The notes beneath the pieces were generated by a model. The model saw only the letters and a program-made list of their open reading frames with translations, made no database searches and was not told where the DNA came from. Below, in pieces: positions 21,901 to 30,200 of a stretch of 64,000 bases of DNA. The DNA comes from Streptomyces ureilyticus (GTDB lineage Bacteria; Actinomycetota; Actinomycetes; Streptomycetales; Streptomycetaceae). Where the stretch lies: positions 1-64,000 of the forward strand of contig NZ_JAAKZX010000005.1 of the NCBI RefSeq assembly GCF_011045025.1, written 5' to 3'. Position 1 is the first letter of the stretch, and each line of letters opens with the position of its first letter. Both the position numbers and the translations under genes were made by a program.

Positions 21901-22154
21901 GCCGCTCGCCCGAGCAGTACGCCCTGGTCGAAGGCATAACGCATCTCGCGGACACACTCGGTCTCACGGTGATCGCCGAAGGAGTGGAGGACGTGAGGCA
22001 GCAGGAGTCGCTGATCTCCATGGGCTGCCGGTTCGGCCAGGGGTACCTCTTCGCCGAGCCGGTCGGCGCCGAGGAGGCGGAGCACCTCGTCCTCGCGCCG
22101 CCGCTGGGCCGCTTGGCCGGATTGCCTGCGACACCCGCGGAAGGGACGCAGTGA
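18972..22154 (+). CDS. Membrane PAS-GGDEF-EAL c-di-GMP turnover protein
   Basis: A 1060-residue protein. Residues 1-320 form an integral membrane region with roughly ten hydrophobic helices; a GAF-like segment follows; a PAS domain starts near 490 (YFRTLVQNASDVILILDDDD); the diguanylate cyclase domain has an intact GGDEF (691-695); the phosphodiesterase domain has EAL (818-820), DDFGTGYSS and KIDKSF. Both catalytic signatures are intact, so it could make and break c-di-GMP. It is paralogous along its whole length to the N-terminal two thirds of the protein at 27235-32001. ATG 18972 has AGGAGG nine bases upstream. The gene overlaps the NRPS-like gene (GTGATG), so the c-di-GMP enzyme and the biosynthetic genes form one operon. 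Confidence 0.95.
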   Translation: MNARLRSRAAMSAVSACIVTLTAFYYIFPEQRLIFVAIGAIGVSGIVLGVLLNRPEHRLPWLLLAAGNGAFAAGQAAQIILIQLLNEEVPFPSIADGFYLVAYPLYAAGLLGFVHWRTGWRDRASLVDALTLTVGLALLSWLFLIDPYARLEGLTWVQKTFSIAYPLGDILVLAMLLRLLAGRGGKSRSLMLLTAGTVGLLTADVAYGLIQLNGTWRTGTAVDLGWAVLYGAWAAAALDPTMRSLTQPVAWRPETGTGRLSLLTLASLIAPAILLTEAVRGVSSNVGVIGVFSAVLFLLVLYRLAGVVATHRRAVGREKVLRNAVSSLGGAGDLRDVTAAVHSAVTELVPRGPPRSALLTVVPDNTLWVNGAHGDVRGPLSAPVTAAVRELIASGENRLVALDGVGPDLATRLTGPDEEPTRTSHALVCPLTSQDHPSRDPLIGALIVAGDEHNLLVFRDTLATLAAQTALAVARVALAEEVNRRNSEMYFRTLVQNASDVILILDDDDRIRYASPSADQVLGVPNLEGAQLVDLVPTQDSRAVVETLGRIRNREYQTRREHWRMVRTDRATIEVEVRWSDLREEATVGGVVLTLRDVTEQRKLERELTHQAFHDSLTGLANRVLFQERINHALVQAQREGTVVGVLFIDVDDFKVVNDIHGHGVGDELLVALSLRLQTTVRASDTAARIGGDEFALLVEGSATPAGVERFTEHVMTVFAEPFRLSVGPVTTYASVGVATTEDSIDSVELLTHADLALYSAKTAGKRQWRRYHPELQSGMAERARLQAGLDSSSIETSFMVLYQPIVELTSGRIAGFEALVRWPHSTRGMVLPEQFITLAEESGQIVPLGAWVLGQAAAETVRWEDSVLRGGTADRNAPYVSVNVSPRQFRDEEFYNVIRRTLDLSGIEPSSLVLELTESVLMYNDERILAEMSSLTDLGIRIAIDDFGTGYSSLSYLREFPISILKIDKSFVDELGRSPEQYALVEGITHLADTLGLTVIAEGVEDVRQQESLISMGCRFGQGYLFAEPVGAEEAEHLVLAPPLGRLAGLPATPAEGTQ

Positions 22155-25100
22155 TGGCGGCGCCCCTCTCCCCGCGAGGTGCGGCGGGTCGTGCTCCGCG
22201 GGACTCCGCGCGAAGGTGGAGACCCATGCTGACGGAACGCAAGCACCCGCCGACGGAGTCGACTGCGCTGTGCGTCGTGCTGTGCAACGACGAGGAGCAG
22301 TACGCGATTTGGCCCACCGATCGGCGGATTCCTGCCGGGTGGCGTCGGATCGGCGGACCTGAGTCCGCCGGGTGGTGCGGGAGTCTGGTCGACCGCCTGT
22401 GGACCGACATGCGGCCCGCGAGCGCCCGTGCCGAGCGGCGGCGCCCGGAATCCTGGCCGAGCACCGTGCCTGAGCTGGTTCGGAAGCAGGCTCGGCGTGA
22501 GCCGTCCGCTCTCGCGGTGCTCTCGAACGAGGGCCGGCTCAGCTACGCCGAGCTGACCGGCCGCGCCGACCGGCTTGCCCATCAGCTGCGGGAGTCGGGC
22601 GTCGGCGCGGAGTCCGTCGTGGCCGTGTGCCTCGACCGTGTGCCCGATCTGGTCGTCGCGCTGTTGGCGGTGCTGAGCTCCGGCGGCGCGTTCCTGCCCC
22701 TCGACCCGGCGACTCCGCGGCAACGGATTGCCGGACTGATCGGGGAGACCGGCTCGCACCTCATCGTCTCGAGCCGCGAGCACGCCCCGATGTTCGCCGG
22801 ATGCGAGGCGCGGATCGTCCACGCCTGGGAACCGGCCACGCAGACGCCGCCGAAGGGACCGCGGCCGGCACACGGCCCCCGGCCGGACGACCTCGCCTAC
22901 GTGATCTACACCTCCGGATCCACCGGACCTCCCAAGGGTGTGATGATCACCCACCGGTCGCTGTCCCACTCCCTCACCACGGTGGCCCGCGCATACGAAC
23001 TGGCCCCCGGCGACCGGGTGCTGCACGCCGCCGCGCTCGGCTTCGACACCTCGCTGGAGCAGATCTTCGCAACGCTGATCAGCGGCGCGACGCTGGTACT
23101 CGCGGGAGCACATACGTGGGCACCCACCGACCTGCTGCACCGCCTCCCGGAGCACGGGATCACCGTCGCCGACCTGACCCCCGCCTACTGGCATCGGATC
23201 GTATCCGTCCCGGACCGCGACGAGGGCCTCGCATCGCTGAGGCTCGTCATCGTCGGCGGCGAGATCATCACCGCGAAGGACTGCCGCGACATTCTGCACC
23301 GGATCCCCGGCGCGCGGCTCGTCAACGCCTACGGGCTCACCGAGACCACCATCACCTCCACGCTCTGCGACCTGAACGAGGAAGTGCTCGCCGCGCCGGA
23401 CACCGCCGTCGCCCCGATCGGCAGGCCCTTTGAGGGCAATCGCGTCCACGTGCTCGACGCTGAACTGCGCCCGGTGCCGCCGGGCGAGCGCGGCGAGATC
23501 TACCTCGGCGGCCCGGGTCTTGCGCGCGGTGTCTGGCGGCAACCCGCCCTGACCGCACAGCAGTTCCTTCCCGACCCGCACAGCTCCGCGCCGGGGGACC
23601 GGATGTATCGCACCGGGGATCTGGGGCGCCGGCGCTCGGACGGAAACCTGGAAGTCCTTGGCCGGGCCGACGACCAGATGAAGATCCGCGGGTTCCGGGT
23701 CGACCCGGCCGAGGTCGAGGCCGCGCTCGTCTCCCTGCCGGAGATCGGCCAGGCAATGGTGGTGTCCCGGACGCGTGCAAGCCGCGACCGGGAACTCGTC
23801 GCGTACTTCACGCCGGCCTTGTCGCCGGCCGGCGACGTTGCGGTGCTGCGCGCACGGCTGCGGTCGAAACTCGCCGAGGTCCTTCCGGGCTACATGATCC
23901 CGGCAGCCTTCCACGCGGTGGAGCGGCTTCCCGTCACGCCCGGCGGAAAGCTCGACCGCAAGGCCGTGCCGGAACCCGTGACCGCGGCGCCGACATCGCG
24001 CGCCGACGACCATCCGGTGCCGCAGGGGATGGCCCAGTTGTGGGGCCAGATCCTGGATGTGGACTACGTCCGTCCGCACGACGACTTCTTCGAACTCGGC
24101 GGCAACTCGCTGCTGGCCATGGAGATGCTCGCGCGGACCCGCGTCGTGTTCGGCATCGGCATCACACAGATCCGCGACCTGGCCCGTTCACTGCTGCGGT
24201 ATCCGACGCTCGCCGCGTTCGCCGAGTCCGTGCGCCAGGCACGGGCCGGAGCACTGGCCCACCCGGACGGCGGGAGCGTCGACTTCGCCGCCGAAACCGA
24301 CCGGCGTGTTCCGGCAGTGGGCCATGATGCGCCGGCTCCGGATCCCCGGCACCCCGGCGACGTCCTCCTCACCGGGGCGACGGGGTTCTGCGGCGCGTAC
24401 ATGATCGACGAACTGCTGCGCAGGACGACGGGACGGATCCTCTGCCTGGTCAGGGCCTCCGACGAGCAGCACGGCATGGAGCGGATCCGCGCGAGCCACC
24501 AGCGGTACGTCCTCAGCGATCTGTCCAGCGAGCGTGTCCAGCCGGTCGTCGGCGACCTGGGCAAGCCCGGGCTGGGGCTGTCTCCTCGCCGGTTCGAGGA
24601 GCTGGGATCGGTCATCGACGCCGTCTACCACTTCGGCGGCCAGGTCAACTTCATCTACCCATACCACGAGTTGCGCGCGGCCAACGTCGACGGAACATAC
24701 GAGATCATCCGCCTCGCCGCCGACCGGGCCGTCCCCGTCCACTTCACCTCAAGCATGGCGGTGCTCGCCGGATTCGGGCCGGCCGGGGTGCGCGAGGTGA
24801 CGGAGGACACGCCGCTGCGCTTCCCCGAGTATCTGTCAGTGGGATACGTGGAGACCAAATGGGTCGCCGAGGCGCTGCTGCGGAAGGCGTCCGCCGCGGG
24901 CCTGCCGGTCGCCGTGTACCGCCTCATGGACATCACGGGCCCCAGCGGAACCGGCGTGATGAACACCAGCAGCGAGCTGGCCGCCCTCTTCGACTTCATC
25001 GCGCGGACCGGGCTGTGCCCCGACGTCCCGCTGACGCTGGACTTCCTGCCGGCCGACCACCTCGCCCGCTCCATCGGGCACATCTCCACCCGCCATCCCG

Positions 25101-25504
25101 CTCGCGGCGAGGTCTACCACCTCACCAATCCCCGTCCCACGCTGCTGAATTCGCTCGCCGAGCAGCTGCGCCGGCGGGGTCACCCGGTCCAGGAAATCCC
25201 ATACGCCGAATGGATCACCGCTCTGGTGACGTACGCGGCCGGGCATCCCACCGACGCGATCACCCCGTTCGTCCCGCTCTTCGTCGACCGGTGCGCCCGC
25301 GCCGACATCACCGTGAGCGAGATGTACTTCCAGGGCGTTTTCCCGGAGTTCACCCGCGGCAACGCGGAACGGGCGCTGGTGGACGCAGCGATCGACATTC
25401 CGCCGGTGGACGCGGAGATGATGGACCGTCACATCGACTTCCTCCAACAGGCCCACGACGTCCCGCCGGTGAAGAGCGAAGAGCAGGGAGCGGCATGGTG
25501 GTGA
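22151..25504 (+). CDS. NRPS-like MbtH-adenylation-PCP-thioester reductase
   Basis: An 1117-residue fused enzyme. Residues about 37-90 are an MbtH-like domain (VVLCNDEEQYAIWP, RRIGGPESAG, WTDMRP), normally a separate adenylation partner. The A domain (about 100-615) has YTSGSTGPPKG, NAYGLTETT, YRTGDL and the A10 Lys in PGGKLDRK. The PCP Ser is residue 653 (LGGNSL). The C-terminal reductase (about 738-1095) has NAD(P)H-binding LLTGATGFCG and YVETK. It should load one amino acid and release it as an aldehyde or alcohol. Aligned by eye to GrsA-PheA, the pocket residues are D299, T300, E303, D341, I, G, A, I, T, K: two extra acidic residues, which suggests a basic side chain such as lysine or beta-lysine. 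There is no condensation domain. Start is GTG 22151 or ATG 22154, overlapping the previous stop. Confidence 0.93.
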   Translation: MMAAPLSPRGAAGRAPRDSARRWRPMLTERKHPPTESTALCVVLCNDEEQYAIWPTDRRIPAGWRRIGGPESAGWCGSLVDRLWTDMRPASARAERRRPESWPSTVPELVRKQARREPSALAVLSNEGRLSYAELTGRADRLAHQLRESGVGAESVVAVCLDRVPDLVVALLAVLSSGGAFLPLDPATPRQRIAGLIGETGSHLIVSSREHAPMFAGCEARIVHAWEPATQTPPKGPRPAHGPRPDDLAYVIYTSGSTGPPKGVMITHRSLSHSLTTVARAYELAPGDRVLHAAALGFDTSLEQIFATLISGATLVLAGAHTWAPTDLLHRLPEHGITVADLTPAYWHRIVSVPDRDEGLASLRLVIVGGEIITAKDCRDILHRIPGARLVNAYGLTETTITSTLCDLNEEVLAAPDTAVAPIGRPFEGNRVHVLDAELRPVPPGERGEIYLGGPGLARGVWRQPALTAQQFLPDPHSSAPGDRMYRTGDLGRRRSDGNLEVLGRADDQMKIRGFRVDPAEVEAALVSLPEIGQAMVVSRTRASRDRELVAYFTPALSPAGDVAVLRARLRSKLAEVLPGYMIPAAFHAVERLPVTPGGKLDRKAVPEPVTAAPTSRADDHPVPQGMAQLWGQILDVDYVRPHDDFFELGGNSLLAMEMLARTRVVFGIGITQIRDLARSLLRYPTLAAFAESVRQARAGALAHPDGGSVDFAAETDRRVPAVGHDAPAPDPRHPGDVLLTGATGFCGAYMIDELLRRTTGRILCLVRASDEQHGMERIRASHQRYVLSDLSSERVQPVVGDLGKPGLGLSPRRFEELGSVIDAVYHFGGQVNFIYPYHELRAANVDGTYEIIRLAADRAVPVHFTSSMAVLAGFGPAGVREVTEDTPLRFPEYLSVGYVETKWVAEALLRKASAAGLPVAVYRLMDITGPSGTGVMNTSSELAALFDFIARTGLCPDVPLTLDFLPADHLARSIGHISTRHPARGEVYHLTNPRPTLLNSLAEQLRRRGHPVQEIPYAEWITALVTYAAGHPTDAITPFVPLFVDRCARADITVSEMYFQGVFPEFTRGNAERALVDAAIDIPPVDAEMMDRHIDFLQQAHDVPPVKSEEQGAAWW

Positions 25505-26298
25505 GCCGATGCCCTTGCTGGGAGGCGCTGGACGTGCTGGAAGCGGCGCCCGATGCTCCGGTCGCCTTCGGCGCCGACCTCAGGCCCGCCGGCCTCCTGG
25601 CGGCGTACCGCGCCGGGGTCTATCCGTTCCCGGCATCGGACGATTACGCCCGCGCCATCAACGAGGTGGTCTTCGCCGATCAGGTCCAGGAAGGCCGTAT
25701 CCGGCTCGTGGGCGAGGAATCGGCCGATCCCTACGCCGTCTCCTGGTGGTCGCCCGACCCCAGGCCGGTACTGCCCGTCTCGGCCCCCCACCTCAGTCGT
25801 AGCTTCGCCCGGCGGCTGCGCAACCGGCTGTCGTGGTCGACCAGTCTGGACCGGCGGTTCGAGGCGGTGGTCCGCGAATGCCGGGCCGGCCGCGTCCCCC
25901 TGTGGCTCACCGACGAGCTGATCGCGAGCCTGGTCCGCCTGCACGAACTGGGTCATGCGCACAGCGTCGAGGTGTGGGAGGACGGCGAGGACGGCGATCT
26001 CATCGGCGGCGTCTTCGGCATCCAGGTCGGATCGGTCTTCAGCATGGACTCGATGTTCTTCCACCGTCCCGGTGCCTCCAAGGTCGCGGTGGCCGACCTC
26101 GCGGCGCGCTTCGCACAGGCCGGCGGCGAGCTGCTGGACGCGCAGCGGGACAACCCGCACATCCGCGGCCTGGGTTGCGTTCTCATACCCCGAGAGCAGT
26201 ACGTACGGCACCTCCGCCGCACCCCGCACGACACCCTCCCGATACCCACCGCCACCTTGCCCGCCCGCCGCCTCGCCCAGCCGACGGGATCGCGCTGA
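25495..26298 (+). CDS. aat: Divergent leucyl/phenylalanyl-tRNA-protein transferase
   Basis: A 267-residue Aat homologue. Canonical Aat transfers Leu or Phe from tRNA to the N-terminal Arg or Lys of proteins (N-degron pathway). Shared motifs are WWSPDPR, HLSRSF, RLHELGHAHSVEVW, ASKVA and the DxQ motif (LLDAQ), equivalent to D186/Q188 of the E. coli enzyme. Differences: the usual GESMF is MDSMFF (Glu to Asp), GGDL is GADL, and about 35 extra residues precede WWSPDPR. Its coding region overlaps the NRPS-like gene by 10 bp (ATGGTGGTGA), with possible starts at 25495, 25498 and 25501, so it is tightly coupled. I infer that it may be recruited to add an amino acid from tRNA to a carrier-bound basic amino acid or its reduced product, but a housekeeping N-degron role cannot be excluded. 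Confidence 0.88.
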   Translation: MVVSRCPCWEALDVLEAAPDAPVAFGADLRPAGLLAAYRAGVYPFPASDDYARAINEVVFADQVQEGRIRLVGEESADPYAVSWWSPDPRPVLPVSAPHLSRSFARRLRNRLSWSTSLDRRFEAVVRECRAGRVPLWLTDELIASLVRLHELGHAHSVEVWEDGEDGDLIGGVFGIQVGSVFSMDSMFFHRPGASKVAVADLAARFAQAGGELLDAQRDNPHIRGLGCVLIPREQYVRHLRRTPHDTLPIPTATLPARRLAQPTGSR

Positions 26299-26464
26299 CA
26301 GCGTTCGTCGCGCCCTCTCGGCGATCCTGTCGGAGCATGCCTGGAAGATCCGCCCCGCAGGGGACGGCGCGGCGAACGAGCCTCCTACCTGGTGCACGCG
26401 CCCGCCGACACTCCGCCGGCGGAGATTGTCCGCGCTGCCGGGGACCGCTGCGCGATCGAGGAGT

Positions 26465-27244
26465 TCAGGCGGCCTCACGCCGTACGGCGCGCAGCAGCAC
26501 CATCCCGGTGTCCCCGTAGTCGGGAAGCGTGGGGTCCTTGCGTGCGCGCGTGACCCGCAAGTCCTCCGTGTACGGGGCGAAGGCGTCGTGGACGGTGTCC
26601 GCGCCCACTGGGCAGGCCGGCCAGCGTGTCCCGGAGGCGATGCGATAGCTGGGCATGTTCTCCATGAAGGCGGCGACGAGCCGTCCGCCCGGGCGGACGG
26701 AGCGGATGAACGCACGGCACAGGGCGGCGAATTCACCCAGGTCCTCGGTGACGCTTTCGGCTACGAAGTTCATCGATGCCAGGTCGTAGACCCCGTCCGG
26801 CAGGGTGCGGGCGCTGCCCGGCACGACCCGTACCCGGGCCAGGGCGTCGGAGAGCCGGGCGGGCAGGGCAGGGTCGAGGTCCCGGCACAGGGCGTAGAAG
26901 GCCGCCCAGTGCGGGTCCGGGCCGTCCCGCAACTGCCGTGTGAGATAGGCGATGTTGCTCGCTCCGGGCTCCACGGCGTCGATACGGCGGCTGGCCGCGG
27001 CGGCCTGCATGAGGGGGTAGAGGTTGGGTCCGGCACCGCACTCCAGGGAGCGGGCGACGCTTCCCGGCGCCAGCGTCCGGTACAGGCCGGCTTGGTGCCG
27101 GATGACCGCCGCGTCGGAGGGGTGGATCCTGCGGTAGTTCTCGTCGAGGTAGGCGTCCACGGGCCAGCGGTCCCAGTCGGCGTCCGCGTTGCGCCGGTGC
27201 GTGGGTGCGCCGGGTTTCCCGCGTCCGTGGGCCCTCACGGCCAT
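26465..27244 (-). CDS. SAM-dependent methyltransferase
   Basis: A 259-residue class I methyltransferase. The SAM-binding motif I is SLECGAGPNLYPLM, the acidic end of strand 2 is IDAVEPGASN, and motif IV is YDLASMNFVAESVTED. The opening DAYLDENYRRIHPSD resembles small-molecule N-methyltransferases of the NNMT/PNMT type, so an amine substrate is plausible but not proven. Its ATG overlaps the end of the GGDEF-EAL/alpha-oxoamine synthase gene by 10 bp (ATGGCCGTGA), with an AGGGGGG ribosome site, so it is translationally coupled and probably modifies that enzyme's product. It ends convergent with aat; the 166-base gap holds a small CTCCGCCGGCGGAG dyad (26411-26424). Confidence 0.85.
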   Translation of the reverse strand: MAVRAHGRGKPGAPTHRRNADADWDRWPVDAYLDENYRRIHPSDAAVIRHQAGLYRTLAPGSVARSLECGAGPNLYPLMQAAAASRRIDAVEPGASNIAYLTRQLRDGPDPHWAAFYALCRDLDPALPARLSDALARVRVVPGSARTLPDGVYDLASMNFVAESVTEDLGEFAALCRAFIRSVRPGGRLVAAFMENMPSYRIASGTRWPACPVGADTVHDAFAPYTEDLRVTRARKDPTLPDYGDTGMVLLRAVRREAA

Positions 27245-30200
27245 GGCGGCCCCCCTGCCGCAGCGGTCCGCTTCACGGGGAATCGCTCGGCCACCGAGGT
27301 CAGTACGTCGTTGAGGCGGTCGATCTCGTCATCGGTGTTCCGCGCTGTGATCTGGATCCGGAAGCCGGCCTGGTCGCGCGGCACCAGTGGATATGCGGCG
27401 AGCGTGACGTAGACGCCGTTGTCCCACAGATACTCACCGACGGCCGTGAGGTCGGCCTCCTCGCCGAGCGGGATCTCGATGATGGGCAGTCCGTTCATGT
27501 TCGACATGGCCAGGCCCAGGCCGCGTGCATGGTCCAGGACCCGTGCGGTCTTGCGGTGCAGATCGGCCCGGATGGCGTCGCCCCGGCGCTCGTTGACGTC
27601 AAGACCCACGAGCGCGGTGGCGAGCGAGGCGGTCGGGGAGGGTCCGGAGTTGAGGTAGGGCCCGGCGGCGACCTTCAGGTGCGCCTTGAGGGCGGGCGGC
27701 GCGGTGACGAAGGCCAGCAGGGACGAGTACGCCTTGGAGAAGCCGCCGACCAGGACGATGTCGTCGTACGACTCACCGAAGTGCCGTACGACGCAGTTGC
27801 CGCGCATGCCGTACGGGGAGGTTTCGGCGGCGCCGCGCTCCCCGATCACTCCGAAGCCGTGGGCGTCGTCGACATAGAGCAGTGCGCCCTCGCGGCGGCA
27901 GACGCGGAGCAGCTCGGGGAGATCGGGGAGGTTGCCGGTCATGCTGTTGACGCCGTCGGCGCAGACCAGTCTGGGGGCGCCGACGGGAGCCGCACGCAGC
28001 AGCCGGCTCAGTTCGTCGGGGCGGTCCGCGTGGAAGCGGCGTACCGTCGCCCCCTGTTCCTGAGCCACCAGACAGCCGTCGTACATGGTGCGGTGGGCCC
28101 GCGCCTCGACGAAGACATGGCCACCGCCGCTCCGGCCGGCCGCGAGCACCGGGATCACCGACGCGTGGATCAGGGTGATCGTCGGGAGGAGGAGAACGTC
28201 GGGGGCGCCCAGCAGATCGGCCAGCCGCGCCTCGATCTGCGGATACAGGCGGGGGTTGCCGATCAGCCGGGACCAGCTGGGGTGGGTGCCCCAGCGGCGC
28301 ACGTACGGCTCGATGGCGTCCATGATCTCGGGGTCGAGGTCGAAGCCCAGGTAGTTGCAGGAAGCGAAGTCGGTCAGCCAGTGGTCGCCGCTGCGGATGC
28401 GTCGGCCGCGTACCTCGTCGATCACCGCGTCGCACATCCGGCTCTCTCTGCGCAGCCGCGCGAGTTCCTCCCAGTGCTGCGTCCGACGGGCCGCGGCTGC
28501 GGACCGGGAAGAGCGGCGGCTGCCGCGCGGCACGGGCGAGGACTGCCGTCCGGTGAACTGCCGTTCCTGGTTCACCATCAGGAACCGCTGTGCCTCGGCC
28601 GCCGCCATCGGCCGGGCGAACAGATAGCCCTGCCCGTTGCGGCAGCCCATGGCCCCCAGCAGATCGCGCTGCCCGTCGTTCTCGATACCCTCGGCGATCA
28701 CCTGGAGACCGAGTACGTCGGCGATGCGCACGATGCCCTCGACCAGGGCGACCTGCTGGCCGTCGGTGACGATGTCGTCGATGAAGGACTTGTCCACCTT
28801 GAGTACGTCGATGGGGAACTCGCGCAAATAGCTGAGCGAGGAGAAACCGGTGCCGAAGTCGTCGATGGCGAGGGAGACCCCGAGCTCCTTCAGAGTGCCC
28901 ATGGCGGCGCGGATCTGTTCATCGCGCCGTACGAGCACCGACTCGGTGAGTTCCAGGACCAGCGAGCCCGGGGCCAGACCCGAGCTCTCGAGGACGTGGC
29001 GGACCTCGTCCACGAATCCGGCGTCCCGGAACTGACGGGCCGACACATTGACGTTGAGACAGAGGGGTTCGGGCCTTGGCCGAAGCTGCTGCCAGCGGGC
29101 GACGTCGGCGGCGGCACGCTCCAGCACCCAGGCGCCGAGCGGCATGATGTGCCCGGTCTCCTCGGCCAGGTTGATGAACTGGTCCGGCGGCACCAGTCCG
29201 CGTCTGCTGTGCGGCCAGCGGATCAGCGCCTCGAAACCGACGACGTTGCCGGTGACGATCTCCACGATCGGCTGGTAGCGCATGGCGAAGGAATGCTTGG
29301 TGATCGCGCCGGCCAGAGAGGCCCGCAGTTCGTGGCGTTCCGCCATGCCGGTGTGCAGGTCGGGACGGTAGCGCTGCCACTGCCGCTTTCCCGCGGTCTT
29401 CGCCGCGTACAGCGCGAGGTCGGCGTGACCGAGAAGATCCTCGGCCTCGTCGCCGGGGTGCGCGATCGCCACCCCGACGCAGGCGGAGACGCTGGTGGAT
29501 CCGCTGACGAGCCGGAACGGGCAGCCCACGGCCCGAACGATCTGTTCGGCAAGCACCTCGGCGTCGGCCGGATCCCTGGCGCCCTCCATGAGGATGGCGA
29601 ACTCGTCGCCCCCCAGCCGGGCCGCGGTGTCGCTGAGCCGCAGCGCGGCGGTCAGCCGCTGCGCCACGGCGACCAGCAGTTCGTCGCCGACCGAGTGGCC
29701 CATCATGTCGTTGACGACCTTGAAGTCGTCGAGGTCGACGAAGAGCACGCAGGTGAGACCGGCATCCCGGCGGCCGCGCAGCAGGGCACGTTCGATGCGC
29801 TCCAGTAGCAGGACCCGGTTGGGCAGTCCGGTCAGCGAATCGTGGAAGGCCCGGTGGACGAGTTCGCGTTCGAGCTGTCGTTGCTCGGTCACGTCCCGCA
29901 GGGTGAGGACGACCCCGTGCACGGTCTGCTCGTGACGCAGGTTCCGGCACCGGACCTCGACGTCGAGGCGCCCGTCCCCGCCTCGTACGACCTGCCAGTC
30001 GTCGCGGATGTCCAGGCCGTTGTCCTGGCTTTCCCCGGCCCGGGCGCGCCCCAGCGTGTGCAGGGCGCGCTCGTGGTCCCGCGGGGCCACCAGCTGGGCC
30101 AGCGGGGTGCTCGCGTGCAGTTCACGCCCGAACGTGTCGGCCGCCGAAGGGCTGGCGTACCGGACGGTGTTGTCGTCGTCGACGATCAGGATGACGTCGG

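Noticed and set aside
26411..26424. CTCCGCCGGCGGAG dyad as terminator between aat and the methyltransferase
   Set aside because: A 14-base uninterrupted GC palindrome with no loop or U tract is expected by chance at this GC content; I mention it only in the gene entry.
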